Of a stretch of 64,000 nucleotides of DNA, positions 44,843-57,300 are shown in pieces (the stretch's first letter is position 1; every line of letters starts with the position of its first letter). Source of the stretch: Ramazzottius varieornatus (Eukaryota; Tardigrada; Eutardigrada; Parachela; Ramazzottiidae); NCBI GenBank assembly GCA_001949185.1, contig BDGG01000002.1:6352772-6416771 (forward strand). The letters are read 5' to 3'. Made by a program: the position numbers and the translations under genes. The notes below the pieces were generated by a model, which searched no databases, had not been told where the DNA came from, and saw nothing but the letters and a program-made list of their open reading frames with translations.

Positions 44843-47800
44843 ATTAGCGTGTGTGTTTGTGATGACAGGACAAATTTCAGCAGACTTTAAGACTCCCCAC
44901 GGATAAATAAACAAACGAAGGCATCAGTATCATCCATGAGGTCAGTCAGCCAGCGAAGACCATACACGCCGGACTCGGTTTCACAATCAGAACGTAATTA
45001 AATTCCAGCCAGTGCTTAATGCATTACATAACAGACTTTTCCGTTCTGTTGACGGAAGACGCAAGAACGATGCAGCGATCGAACAAGGAAGAAGACGGTT
45101 CGTTATGCTACACAGTTGGACTCACTTTTCATCACACTAACATCCATGCCAAAGCGTCCAACGCACAAAGCGTCTTTGCATGCAAAACAGCATCAGTCGG
45201 TCCTCCATAACCATGAGCAATCTGTCAACTCGGTGAGTAATTTCTGTAACTATTGGATGCTAGTCCCGTGCGCGATCTTTCCACTCGCCGTAATAGGAGA
45301 TTATGGGATCCTGGTCATCAAAATATCATCCCTGAACATTGGATAAAACGGCAAGAAAATATATCGGGAGAACGCAACAGTTTCAACTGCTGGAAGACCA
45401 ACCTTCAAGTTTGTCTAGATGACATTCGGGGCGAAAGCTCTTACTACACCCATAAGACGGCTGAATGTCGGCCATATCATGTTCACCAGTTCAAGTCGCT
45501 GCAAGATGTCTAGCAGAAACCTTATAAGGCGCTTCTTTTTATAGAGAGCGAGGCAAAGACGCTCCACTGTACCATTAGCTCTTTCGGTAAGAACATTACA
45601 TCTTATGAACTTGGTTCTCTCGGTACCGAAATAGCTCCTTGGAGTCATTCTAACGTACAAACACAGGAGCGGGGCAAAGACAGCAACGTGGTTGCAGCAT
45701 GTTCGGCACCTAAAGTGTGCGTACTCTACGAAGACCCAACGCAAACACTGCCTCGCGCTCGTTCCTCCAAACCCAACGCAATTTGTCTTCTATCCTACCT
45801 TTGCCATGCATCAAAGAGGATGGACGCTGAGTACACGAAGACAGCCGCCCACGTGTGTGGTGTTTTTCCCCAGCACAAGCCTACGCTCAAGTCTAAGTTA
45901 AGACAGAATGGTCCGTGCCTAACGAGCTCACATGTATCACCGGCAAGCCTGAGACGATCAACGAGTGTGCGAATGTGAACTCGGCGTACAGCTCCGCGGA
46001 ATCGCTTTCCACCTGGTGTCGGCAATATCGGTAGCAATAGCATACATGAGAAAGAGATGCGAACTGTCTTTTGAATCCCGATGATTGCATTTTAGCAACA
46101 CAAACACTAAGAGGGCGAAATTACGAACTACCATACTGATTGTGCTCTACAAACGGACACATTTCTACCGAGGAAGCGTCAGATTTGCAGTTCGGCCTTC
46201 GAAGATTAGAAAACATGTCACGATATGAAGCCGAGTGGCACTTACTGATGCAATGTCCAGCCTGGCTCATTATGCGGAGAGCTCTTCTTCTTCTTTCCGG
46301 AACGCGGTGGACCAAAAGCTTTCTTCGCCGCGCTCAAAAGTTGTTTGAAAGGTTAACTATTTGCGGAGATGTGGTTCGTCTCGGCCTTTGATGCGGGCAG
46401 AGAAGGCTTGGATGAGCAACAAATCGAACTGGAGCGTGTCCAGATTGACAATCTCCGTGAAACATGTTGCTGGCTGAGAGGCGTGTTTTTTCTCTACATT
46501 CCAGTGGCGCAGTCTTGCAGACGAAGGCCTCGAACCTGTCAGTGGTTTGTGACGCGCTACTCGACTTACATTAAGCATTCCAGCTGAGCGTTCCGAACTT
46601 CGAAGCCTGCAGATGACAGCTCCGTATCAAACATCATGGGATCCTCATTCATCAGAACTTCCGGCTAGACATTTGGTCTCAATCAGGTTTCCGGGTTTGC
46701 GTCGAGATTTCAACAACTATTAGCGAAACCGCATGGCGAAGCCGGCAGTCGAAGAATGGTTAGTTCTGCAATAGGTATCACGTACATCCATATGTGCATG
46801 TTCACTTCCGGTTAGGCCCACCTAGCTTACAAGACTATGAGGTCCGACATCCTGCGACTGTCAGGACTTACCGGTGAACCGCCAGTCAGCCAAGAATCAC
46901 TAAGACGTTTGAGAAGATCGAGATAGTCCACCTTCGGACTGTACAGTACCGGATAGAAGCCAGAAGATGTCAAAGACGGCAAGCAAACAGGCGCAAGGTA
47001 GCTGCGATATCTTCCCGCCAGAGCGCCCGGGACAAAGGGTGAGTTTCAGCTCTCCACAGATTCTTCGATACGTTCATCATGCAAAAGTCCAGTTTTGTAG
47101 GTCTACTAGGTGATGCTCCCATCGTAACTAGCTATCAAGGACGAGGATGGTTAAGATCGAGAAGATAACTGATGAGGGACTACAAAAAGTTGTCCCAACT
47201 CATAATCCGAAAACCCGAAATGAAAACGTCAACAAAAGGTTTCGTCCACCGGTCAAAATCTCGAAATAGCCCTTGAGAGTGCTGGGACAAGGCACAGGCT
47301 CGCCGGGCGTGCCGCACTCGAAGCACTCATGGTTGAGCCTTAAACCCTTTCCTCGTATAACCCTGGGCGGATGCAACACCTAATGAGGGGCTGCGCAACT
47401 GCGGTACGTCCTTATTTTCAGCGGTGACGGGTGATTTATTCAGTGAATTATTCAGAACGCGGAGCGGCTTTGCATCCTCAAGCGCAGCTCAAATTTGGAA
47501 CGGCAATCAGTCGATCAATACTTTTCATGTGAAAAACACTGTTAAGAATGTTGTTCGAACACTAAGTCTCTTGTTCAATGGAGGTAGAATTCGCACACTG
47601 AGGCACGATTGCCCCTCTCTACGGGTTCTTGACGGGTCGTAGGTGGCAGTTTTGTGATTTTCGATATTGGGGTGAATAAATCACCCGTCCACCGCTGCTT
47701 ACTTTGTTCACTTTGTTGTGCTTTTGCTGCGCCAAAAAGCTGGTAAAGTAGCTCGCCGGAAGTCAGACTCGGTTGCTATTCCCTTGCCAGGGATCAGGAG

Positions 47801-50800
47801 GACAGCGCGAAGGGACACACCTCACTGAAGCCAGGAAGAAAAAGGGGAATTCATTTTGGTCTGGCCTTTGAAAAGATTACTGTTTACCATGCGCTGCTGC
47901 ACAGAGACGGATGTTGTACGAATGGTGAGTGTCGGTCTAGCTCTAGCCTCTCCTTCCCGTTTACAGCGTCTAAATGTACATGATGTTGTTGTGAAGGGCA
48001 GGATTCTCTCGGCGCTGCGTGGTCGGATGCTGGTGATCTCATACGGATGAAGGAGAGCAAGGATTGGCATACAACTGCACTAACCAGCACGCTAATCCTA
48101 AAAGCGAGCCTCGCCGTGCTAGCTGTTCGTTGCTGTTCGGCAGCAGCTCTACCATGATTCATGATGTACGATACCCACAACCAGAAGAACTGGGAATACT
48201 GAACGTTCAAAGCCATCGTTTCTTCCTGCTTGATTACTGTAGCTGTTGACCTTGTCTAATATCCTGGAATGTTGCCAAACATCGGACTATCTTCGTTCTT
48301 CCCTTAGAATCATTCAAATCATCTAAAGTAAGCTACGGTATCCCTATGTCCTCAGAGCCTAATTCTTTCGTTGTTTCTTGCAGAGTTTGCCTTCTTCGCC
48401 ATGTCAAATCCTTCATTTGTGGTTCATCTTGGACTTTGCTCCTAAAGACAGCTCTTCTGCCCATGGTTCAAGTAAGTCGCTCCTGTGAAGTCTGTTCTCG
48501 CTTGTAGGGACGCTCTGACTGCGTTTCTGGGTCTTTGAAGTTGCTGCTGCCTTCCGGAGTAGGATACCAATGACGATCTGTTTACTCGTAGTAAGGACTT
48601 GGTGTATGATATATAGCATGTTGTATTTTTGATGGCTACTGTTGACTCGCAGGGCAGCTGCAGCCTGCAGCAGGGAAGTGGATGTTGGTTCAGAGCTGCT
48701 GCTGCGAAGGCCTGGGCTAGCTGGCACAATTGTTTGTCTTCCAGCACTAGTCGTGTACAGGAGTCAGGATCGCGTGACCAAGGCGAATGGCTCACAAATC
48801 TTCCTGTGCGCTACGTATGTTATTGCACTTTTTGAAATTCGAATAATGCGCAGGACAGGAGGAGAAAGGGAGGCAGAAGGAAGCAGGCTTGAACAAGGGG
48901 ATTCATATTGCCGGTCTATTAGATCCACGAGTGTATAGGAAGCAGAGCTACCATGCCGCATTGTTTGTCCGAACTGTAGCACGGCTGTGGCCAGATGACC
49001 TCCATATTAATGTGAATATTCCGTCCATCCCATGGTCAAGCCAAGACCAGGAGAGCAAGCATATCTAGTTGGTCTTGGTCAAGCCGTCCGAGCTAGCCGA
49101 CAGACATGTTGGTCCAGTTCAGTCTACAGAAGCTAGACACCATGGAACTTTGAGCTGAATGAATGACGTATGAACTCTTTGCTAACCAAGATAGATGACC
49201 ACTCGCACTCCAGGCTGCATGCACCTATTCTCTGTACATCCAGAGCGCACGAGCAAATTAGCCTAATTATCGTTTCGGCACTTAATTGTCCGCTGCAGGC
49301 ACGTTAAAGACCCGCAATGACGAGACTACGAGTCCAATTTCGAGGCATAAACAGGCGTGTCTTCCCTTCGAATTTTTTAAAACTCGAAGCTAGAGTTAAT
49401 GTCTGTTTGGCATCATCGTAGACTTGTAGGCTTGGTTAACAGAATAATAATTGTCTCATGTTCCTCTTTGTTGCAGTGATGCATGGTTGCCATCGGATCA
49501 ACTGGACTAAACCGGGGAGTTGAGAGGAAGGGTGTTCTCCACGTTACGATGAATGTTTATATGGTAAGTCCACTACGGTCAGCAAATTTTACATCAAGCC
49601 TGATATGAGATGCGTCTGTAAACCGCGGAGGAGAAAATACAGTAAAGTAGCCAGGAGGGCTCAGGGAACGGCAGTTACGGGCAGTCCTGACCGCCAACAC
49701 CTCATTTCTCTTTTGGTCGATGCGAAAAGCCTCTGGAGGTTGAGACGTGAACAAACACGGGTCAGAAAACCCGTTAGCCGTGCTCTCGAGGGTGTGAAAA
49801 TCAGAAAACGGCTGAAAAATCAGAACGAATCTTGCGAGTAAAGGTTTGTTCTGATGAATTTTATAATTATCGTAAATCCACATCGAGCGCCATCTGCAGG
49901 TTGGTTCTTCACACAGTCAGCACGATTCTGCTGCTCTTCCCGGTCCTCGAACCCAAATGCGCAGGAGCGTAATGTTTGCACTTCGGAAAGTCAGAATTGT
50001 TCGCGTCCTAGTACTTTTCCTTTCAAACGTCTCAAATAGTCTAATCCTTGCAGCTTCCGGTTTGGAAGCGGATAAAGAACCGATGAGAAGTGCACAGGCA
50101 CTTCCTGTGTTGAAACTGACGGTCTGGTCGCTGGGCTGGGCTACTGCTACCGGAACAGAATCTTGGAATAGGAGTACTGAAACAAGTGCATGGTACTGTA
50201 GATGTTCGCTGCATCCGCGCAGCACGTCATCGTACACGTAAGGTGCAGCCCTGGTCCGGTTGACGGACTGGGCAACCCCCCACGGGCGTGCCTCATCACG
50301 TACGTGTACGTACTGCGCGGATGCAGCGAATATTTACAGTATTTTCAGACATCATAATGCCACTCTTCGTACTGCAGTGGATGTGGTCCAAAAGCTGCCA
50401 CAGTCACCGATGCGTACAGTGACAATAGAGTTCAGCCCATTTTATGTATCCCCACTTCCATCTCTGTGAGCTAGTATAACTAGGGAAAAGTAGAGCTGGC
50501 TGTACTCCCTTTCTTCCTGTATTCTGTACATCCGATTCAGTTTTATTACTGGAGCAGGCGGCCATTGGTGGTGTGTGAGGGATGCATCGCCACACCGTAA
50601 ATTTGCCTTTTAGTCTCAAGATCATAGGGAAAGCCGTGGTCGTGTTCTGCCAGGCCACTTTATTTCCTGTTTCGTGGAACTTCCTCCTAGTGTATTCTAT
50701 CCCGTCAAAATAGCCGCCGTGCCTTAGTTTATCCTAGTGCAGTGCTGCTTCCTCACTTTGATTGTTGGTTTCTTGTATTGTGTGTCGGATTCTTTCACTA

Positions 50801-51288
50801 TTTGGGACACTTTGGAACAAGAGATTCTTGACGCAGTGTTCTCTGTGGACCACTAGGATAATCAGCGGCTTTACGCTGGAGTACTCGATGTATAATATGA
50901 ACGCGATGAGTCGCACGGCAGCCGCATACCAAAACCGCTCACCTGTTACTTATCAGAACCCCGGTCGCTGTCATTGGGTATTCAGACAAATTCGGTTTAT
51001 CTTTAGATATGGTTTCCTCGAATGAATCAAGCTCTCAAAATTCGCGCGGAATGAATTTCATTGTCTGCAGGACTTGATTATTATATCTTCAGGCATAAGC
51101 TTTCCAGAAATTTATTTTTGAACAGGTTTTCGGCAGAAGCCGCCAATGGTCTGTTCGCAAAGATAGTTGATGAGATAGCTCGAGCTTGTGTAATGAATGC
51201 GCACCTCGCATAGAGCTTGATTGGAGTAGTACTGTACCATTTTTCCTGTGTGTACTTGTCTCTTGATTAATGTTCGTCTTTTTTGTAG
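44843..51288. other. Spacer between unc-89 and onecut promoters
   Basis: About 6.4 kb between two divergent genes. No frame in it shows a domain I recognise. It should contain 5' UTR exons and promoters of both genes; good acceptors occur (for example TTTGTTGCAG near 49475), but I could not build an exon chain. One MITE-like element sits at 50196-50339. Confidence 0.45.
50196..50339. mobile_element. MITE-like element, copy B (144 bp)
   Basis: The terminal inverted repeats extend for about 28 nt with three mismatches (CTGTA, TTCGCTGCATCCGCGCAG on the left; CTGCGCGGATGCAGCGAA, TTTACAG on the right). TA dinucleotides flank both ends (50194-50195 and 50340-50341), as in Tc1/mariner insertions. 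Its right half resembles the element at 3000-3149. Confidence 0.65.
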
Positions 51289-51309
51289 TGGCTACCTGTG
51301 GTGCCGGAG

Positions 51310-54300
51310 ATGGATGCGATGACAGCGTCGGGTGATGGGATGCATGAGTCTAATATGCACGACAGCAGTAACGGTGGTAGTGGTAATGGTGGCGGTGGCG
51401 GTGGCGGCAATGGCAACAACGGCGGGCATGGAAGCAACTCGGATCCTATGATGAGCTCGGCATCCGGCCACGATTTAGGGTCGCGTTCGCCCAACATGAC
51501 CAACTCGGTAATATGTGACGGTGGCGATTTCCGTGTCATGAGCAGTAGCGACAGTTCACAGACTGCGGCCCAAGCAGCGGCTGCCGCCACGTTGAATAAT
51601 TACGCGGCCACCTTCAACGGCCGACTGTCTCCTTCGCAGTTCTCGGGCAACTCGGGGACCTCGTATGCAACGCTGACGCCATTCCAGCCGCTTCCACCGA
51701 TCTCCAGTGTCACCTCAGAAAAGTTCTCGCACCAACCGGTGGCCACACCGCAGGGCTTTCACTTTATAACACCCAACCATCAACTCTCCGTGCACAACAT
51801 TACCAATACATACCAGTATGCGGCGGGTTTCACACCCCTTACCGCCGTCTCCCACCAGGGTTCAGCAGCTGCCATCGGCGGGTATACAGGTGCTTATAAT
51901 TACTCAGGTCTCCACTCGGCCGCCAAGTCTTCTCCCTTTTCCCCCTCTAACGGCCTCGAAAATCATATCCACAATGGCCTAAACAGCCTCTCTAATTCCC
52001 ATACTGCATCCTCTTCTTCCTCTTCCCATAACGCACACTATGACTATCATGGCAGCACTCATCAACGGCATAATAATCTTGCAGGTTCCACGTCGCCCTT
52101 CTCCTCGGCCAATGTCCATTCCGCTAATGGCGTTAGTTTAACCATTCAATTACCAGGTGGCTTGGCAGTCCAGAGTAACTTCCTCCCCCATCAGTCCATG
52201 CAGCAACACCAGCAGGAGCCGTCGGAGAATTCACACCACGATAGGTCCACGCCCAACAATCATAACGGCTCTTCACCGGCTAACTCGCCTACTTCTTCTC
52301 CACGTAGTGGCGGAGGGGGTAATGGCAGAAATGGGCAGATTGTGGTGGATAACAGCCCCACTAACTCCCATCATAGTCAGGGAAGTGCACCGGGGAATAC
52401 GTCCAACGGCACTGACATGAAGCATCGCACTAGCCACCGCGCGACATCCAATTCATCAAACCTCAAGAACGCCAACCAAACAGCCGATGAAATGGAGGAG
52501 ATCAACACCAAGGAGCTGGCCCAGAGGATCTCCGCTGAATTAAAACGATACTCTATCCCGCAGGCCATTTTTGCCCAGAGGGTCTTGTGTCGCAGCCAGG
52601 GAACTCTAAGTGATCTACTCCGCAACCCTAAACCCTGGAGTAAACTCAAGTCCGGACGAGAAACCTTCCGCAGGATGGGCAAGTGGCTGGAAGAACCAGA
52701 GTTCCAAAGAATGTCGGCCCTCAGACTTGCAGGTAAGGCTATAGCTAACAGATTTAAAAACCCATCCAGATAACTAGCTACGGAGAAAAAAGCTACTACA
52801 AAGTTGAAAGTCTTACGATCACTGGTTCACAGTGAAATGGATGTAAAGTGCTACTAAACTGGTGATGATATTTTTCCAAAAAATGGAAACTATTTTAAAA
52901 AATTGAAATTGTTTTTAAAACATGATTTTTTTTTTCAATAATTACAGCTGGATTTGGAAGTCGAAAATCGTGATGTGCTGACAAAGTGTTGGTGTTGAGG
53001 ATCTGGGGAAACTCTTTTCCTCAAAAGGTGTTTGGCCAGTCTTAGCTTTTGATACTGAGAGCAGTATAATATAGAGCTAGAGTAACAGGCATAGGACACA
53101 GGGTGGGATGGTAGGTTTCGAGGATTCTGGAGGCTAAATTAGCTCTATTTTTAATTTAACATGTCAGATGGAAGACCGAAATGGGAGGAGAGGAACATGG
53201 ATTGGAACGGGAGGCAGTCGTCGAAGGTCATATTTCTGACGTGCCCGTAAACAAATTTCAGCTTACAAGGGCTGACTGACATGACGCTGGTGAGAAACGC
53301 CAGCTGAAGCAAGCAGCTTGAAATACCCGTGCATTTCAAAGTTTCACAACAAAATCCAGACTTGCTCTGCTCCTGCAGCGGCATTTGCCACAATATTTTG
53401 CATGGTGGCAAATAATGAGAAGCAACCAAATTTCGCACCAGCCTTGTGTGAGCTCGTTATGCTAGGAGGAAAATACGCCTTCAGCTGATGAGACAGCTAT
53501 CCCAAGTTTACACAGTCATCCGACAAACTCTCCCTTTAGAAGGACGACGTTCAGGAATTTCCCGAGACCAGTTTGTGTGGACTGTGAAGTGCGGTATTTA
53601 ATAATTTCCAGTTTACATAGCCGTTAATGAGGTTGCAAATGCAAATATATGGCGGCTTGTGCGTGTGCCCACATTTGCTTACTTACCGTTTCTTTCTTTG
53701 GGTTCTTCGTATTGTCGACTGGCTGTTATGTGGCACTCAAGTTCTAAGTCAGCGTAGATACATATTCCAGAACATTCGCGAGAGAACCAACCATTTGGGT
53801 GAACTGCAGATTCGGAAAACGTTGTGGTTCGTTTTTCGCTGTGAAGTCGAAGATGAAAGTTTGTCTTACGTCAGTTGCCGCTCTTTTCTCACTTTAATTC
53901 AAGTCCTCTGGGAGAGGGCTAAGTTATGATGGTGGGTCCTTGGAGTGCTGAGAAGCTTTTATGCTTGCGTAGAAGAGCTTCTTCACGCCCTCCTGGCCAT
54001 TTAGGTTGCTGTAACATTCTGTGCCATTGGTGTTAAATTTTTTTCTCGGTACAAAGTGATCTTTTCATTCTATAAATTTATGATTCTCTCAGTCGGCATG
54101 AAAAAGTAGCGGTGAAAGGCGGAAATTCGAACCGAAAATCCTGTTATGGACTTTGGAAGAAGAAGGGTTTGGATATTAGCTTGATATTAGCATGGGATGA
54201 ATGCTGAGGGCCGAATCAAGGGGATTGTGTATTCGGACATGAAGTCAGCTGGGGTACGCGCTGTCAACAAGCGTTTCACATGGCTAGTTCCAGAGCGATA

Positions 54301-57300
54301 CATGCCCAATACTTGAATTTGCCTGGAAATTCAATCAGAGCCAATTGCGCCCAGCATGATTCCTTGTCAGCTCCATATTTATTTATTTTGTAAATTTAAC
54401 CGGGAGGTACTGTAATTGGAACTCTGGGAGACATAGTGTCATAACGAAAGGATACGAGCAAAGAGTTTTGCTGTCTCATTATCGTCGCTCCGTATTTTGC
54501 ATTTGGTCCTGTATTCATAAGTGTCTTGTATGGGGAAGAAATCGGGCGCTGGCATGAATAAGCATTCGTTTGCCATTCCAGTTAGTTGGGACGTTCTGGG
54601 GAAGTGTGGAGAGATGTCCAAGACAGAGCAATATGCTTGTGCATACCACTTAGCTTATTGTCCTCTGCCACTCCTCTTGCTTTCACAGCAAGTCTCCTTC
54701 AACCCTCCTCATCACTGCAATCACATTTTTGTGTAAATACCACCAGGAAATTTCTTCCTTTTCTCAAAGATTCCCGGCAAACTTTGCAGGCGACCTTCGG
54801 AGGACCTCTCGGCCGAAGTACCGCACCTAGCTTACAAGGTTCTCACAAGAATAAGTTACTTCCAGGTCGAGGAAAACGGTAGGAACCCGCTATACTCTCT
54901 GACAGAAGGTAGGACCACCGCGTGGGATCAAGAGCATCCCAAAGTTAGGCTGTCAAGTTAGGCTGTCGGTGAGAAACGACTCACGGGGACTTCAGCAGAC
55001 TGCAGACTTGGGCTTCTCGAAAATTTTTCTCGTGTTGTTTGTTGACGATGGCAAGGTGGAGGAAAGGTTTCTGAATAGTCGCGTGCCGGCAGGATAGAGT
55101 CGTCCTTTATGGAAGTTCATAATATGTTCCGACTCTAAAGGGTGGTTCGGCTTGTAGTTTGAAAACTGTGCAATGGCCTTCACTTGTTGTCACAATGGTG
55201 CTTGATGGATGTGGAAAGTGTACAATAAGAGCATGATGTCGCTAGGGATTTACTGTGATTTTGGCATAATAAGCACATTATAATTCGCTTTATACTGCAA
55301 AGTTTGCTCTAAACGTGACTTATGGAACGGCATGAACGAGTTCGCTGCAGTTTCCGGCTGTTGAGAGTTTCAGAATACCGAACACGACGTATTTTCCCGA
55401 ATTACGCTTCCAGTAAAAACCTGCGACGTGGCAAAAATCATATGAACCAGATCGTTTCCCCAAGTAACGCACAAATTCAGCTGATAACAGTAATAACGTG
55501 CGCCACTTGTAGCAGCGATCTGGCTCAGTTCGTTTGCCCACGTCCACCTGACAATTACGGAGAAATGTTATGCCCTCATCGACTCTAACGAACTTTTACT
55601 TTCAAGTTTTGTGAATTAGAGGGGCAAGTGGACCGATACAGAAAAAGTATGGCGACCTGTCAAACCAGAGCAATGTTGCAAATGCACTCCGTGATGCACT
55701 TGCGTCAAATTTGATTAGGTCCGAAAAATATGGACATGTAAAGTGCATGCATGAGCTCCTTGCTCCGTCGTCACTTTCTTCAATATTGTTTGATCTTCCG
55801 TTGCAAAAAGATGAGATGAATATGTACATAGCAGAGTAGCTGGCGCATGTTGTTCAGGCTGAAGGCATGACAGGTTGTTAGAATCATTCACCGACTGTAG
55901 ATTACCTGGAGTACGGTGAAAGCTGGTCGGGTCCATGGATAACATGTCACCTGAGGGAGATGTAGACTGATGTAATTAAAAGTACTTTGACATAAAGTAG
56001 CTCTCTCGCGAGGAACGCGCCCCATTATCCCATCAAATCAAACACTTTAAGGAATAGAATAGCCCGATGCTAACGATCTGCCGAGGAATCGTCTTCGATC
56101 GGTCGGCGCGCGCGCACGGGATGAAATGGGCCCATCTATTGAACAGTGTTTAACGCTCGTTTCATCCCTCTGTGGATTATGCCCATTTAACAAATTGCCT
56201 CTTTATTGAGCAGATTGATCGTATTGACCAGTTGTGGCGGTGATAGTGCTGTCAAGGTGTGAATCGGAAATCAGTTTGTTACAGACAAGCCACAAGGACC
56301 TTTCAATCAGGCATCAGTGGCGGTACGGAGAAGAGGCGCTCGATATGCGTCTCTATATCTGGGGAGTGCGTTTACCGGCCGGTGTCATCTCCCCGCCTGA
56401 CAGATGGATATTGTAATTCGATGTCCGTTTACCGTATCCATCAATTGGGAATCAATATGCATTCCTTCAGTTAATATCTTGATCCCCTTTTTGCGGGTAC
56501 GTGGAGGGCTTGTCGATAAATCAAAGAAATTAAATGGCGTGTGAACATGGGAGAAAAACACTTCTGTTGCTGCTGATTGAACATTTTACTCGATAAGTTT
56601 ACAAACGTTGCTTGTGATTTGATGGGTGTTGAGTGACATGATCTGGTCACACATTTTGTGGATTATCGTAACAAGGCTAAATTAGTCTATAAAATAGCCC
56701 TCACTTGACTTTTGACTAGCGTATGGGAAATCGTTAACGATTGGCCATCTACGCTAAAGATTGTACCAGGAAGTAGCACATCTTTCTCACCACAACGACT
56801 CAATATCCCTGATTGCTTTTTCACATTAACAGTCCTAACTTAGTGTAGATTAACCGATTATACTAGCATAAAATAATTTGGCAGTTAATTTTTGGAAAGA
56901 GTTGCTGATATGCAGTACAGAGCCATCATCCTGGAAACTTGGGCAGAAAAAAGCGTTTTTTACGATTGGCTTATGAAATATGTAACCGAGAGAGCTTACG
57001 GGGTGTGGCGTTTTGATTTGTGCTCTTCAAAGTTTGCGCTCAGCAAAATAAATATCACTGGTAGTTTTTGCTGTTTATCCTTCGGAGAACGATTGTCGTC
57101 ACAGAGTGTTTTGTAGGCCGTGTGAAATGAGATTGGGGAAAGAATTTCCACCAGCGTATTTTGTAACTTTTTAATGAGTTTGGGAGTCGGACTTGAAGTG
57201 TTTGCCATTGTTACGGATTGAGCCGGCACGTTCGGTCCACCTGCCCAAGATTGCCTTCCTTGTGTGAGGGTTGGGTTGGAAAATTCGTTAGTTAAATTGC

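Noticed and set aside
45415-45744. Minus-strand frame with an NGTVER-like string, as in retroelement integrases
   Set aside because: Only one short word fits. No upstream Asp motifs, zinc finger or polymerase was found, so it is as likely to be chance.
54100-54150. Possible tRNA T-loop (ATTCGAACC)
   Set aside because: No matching acceptor stem, D-arm or anticodon arm at the right spacing.
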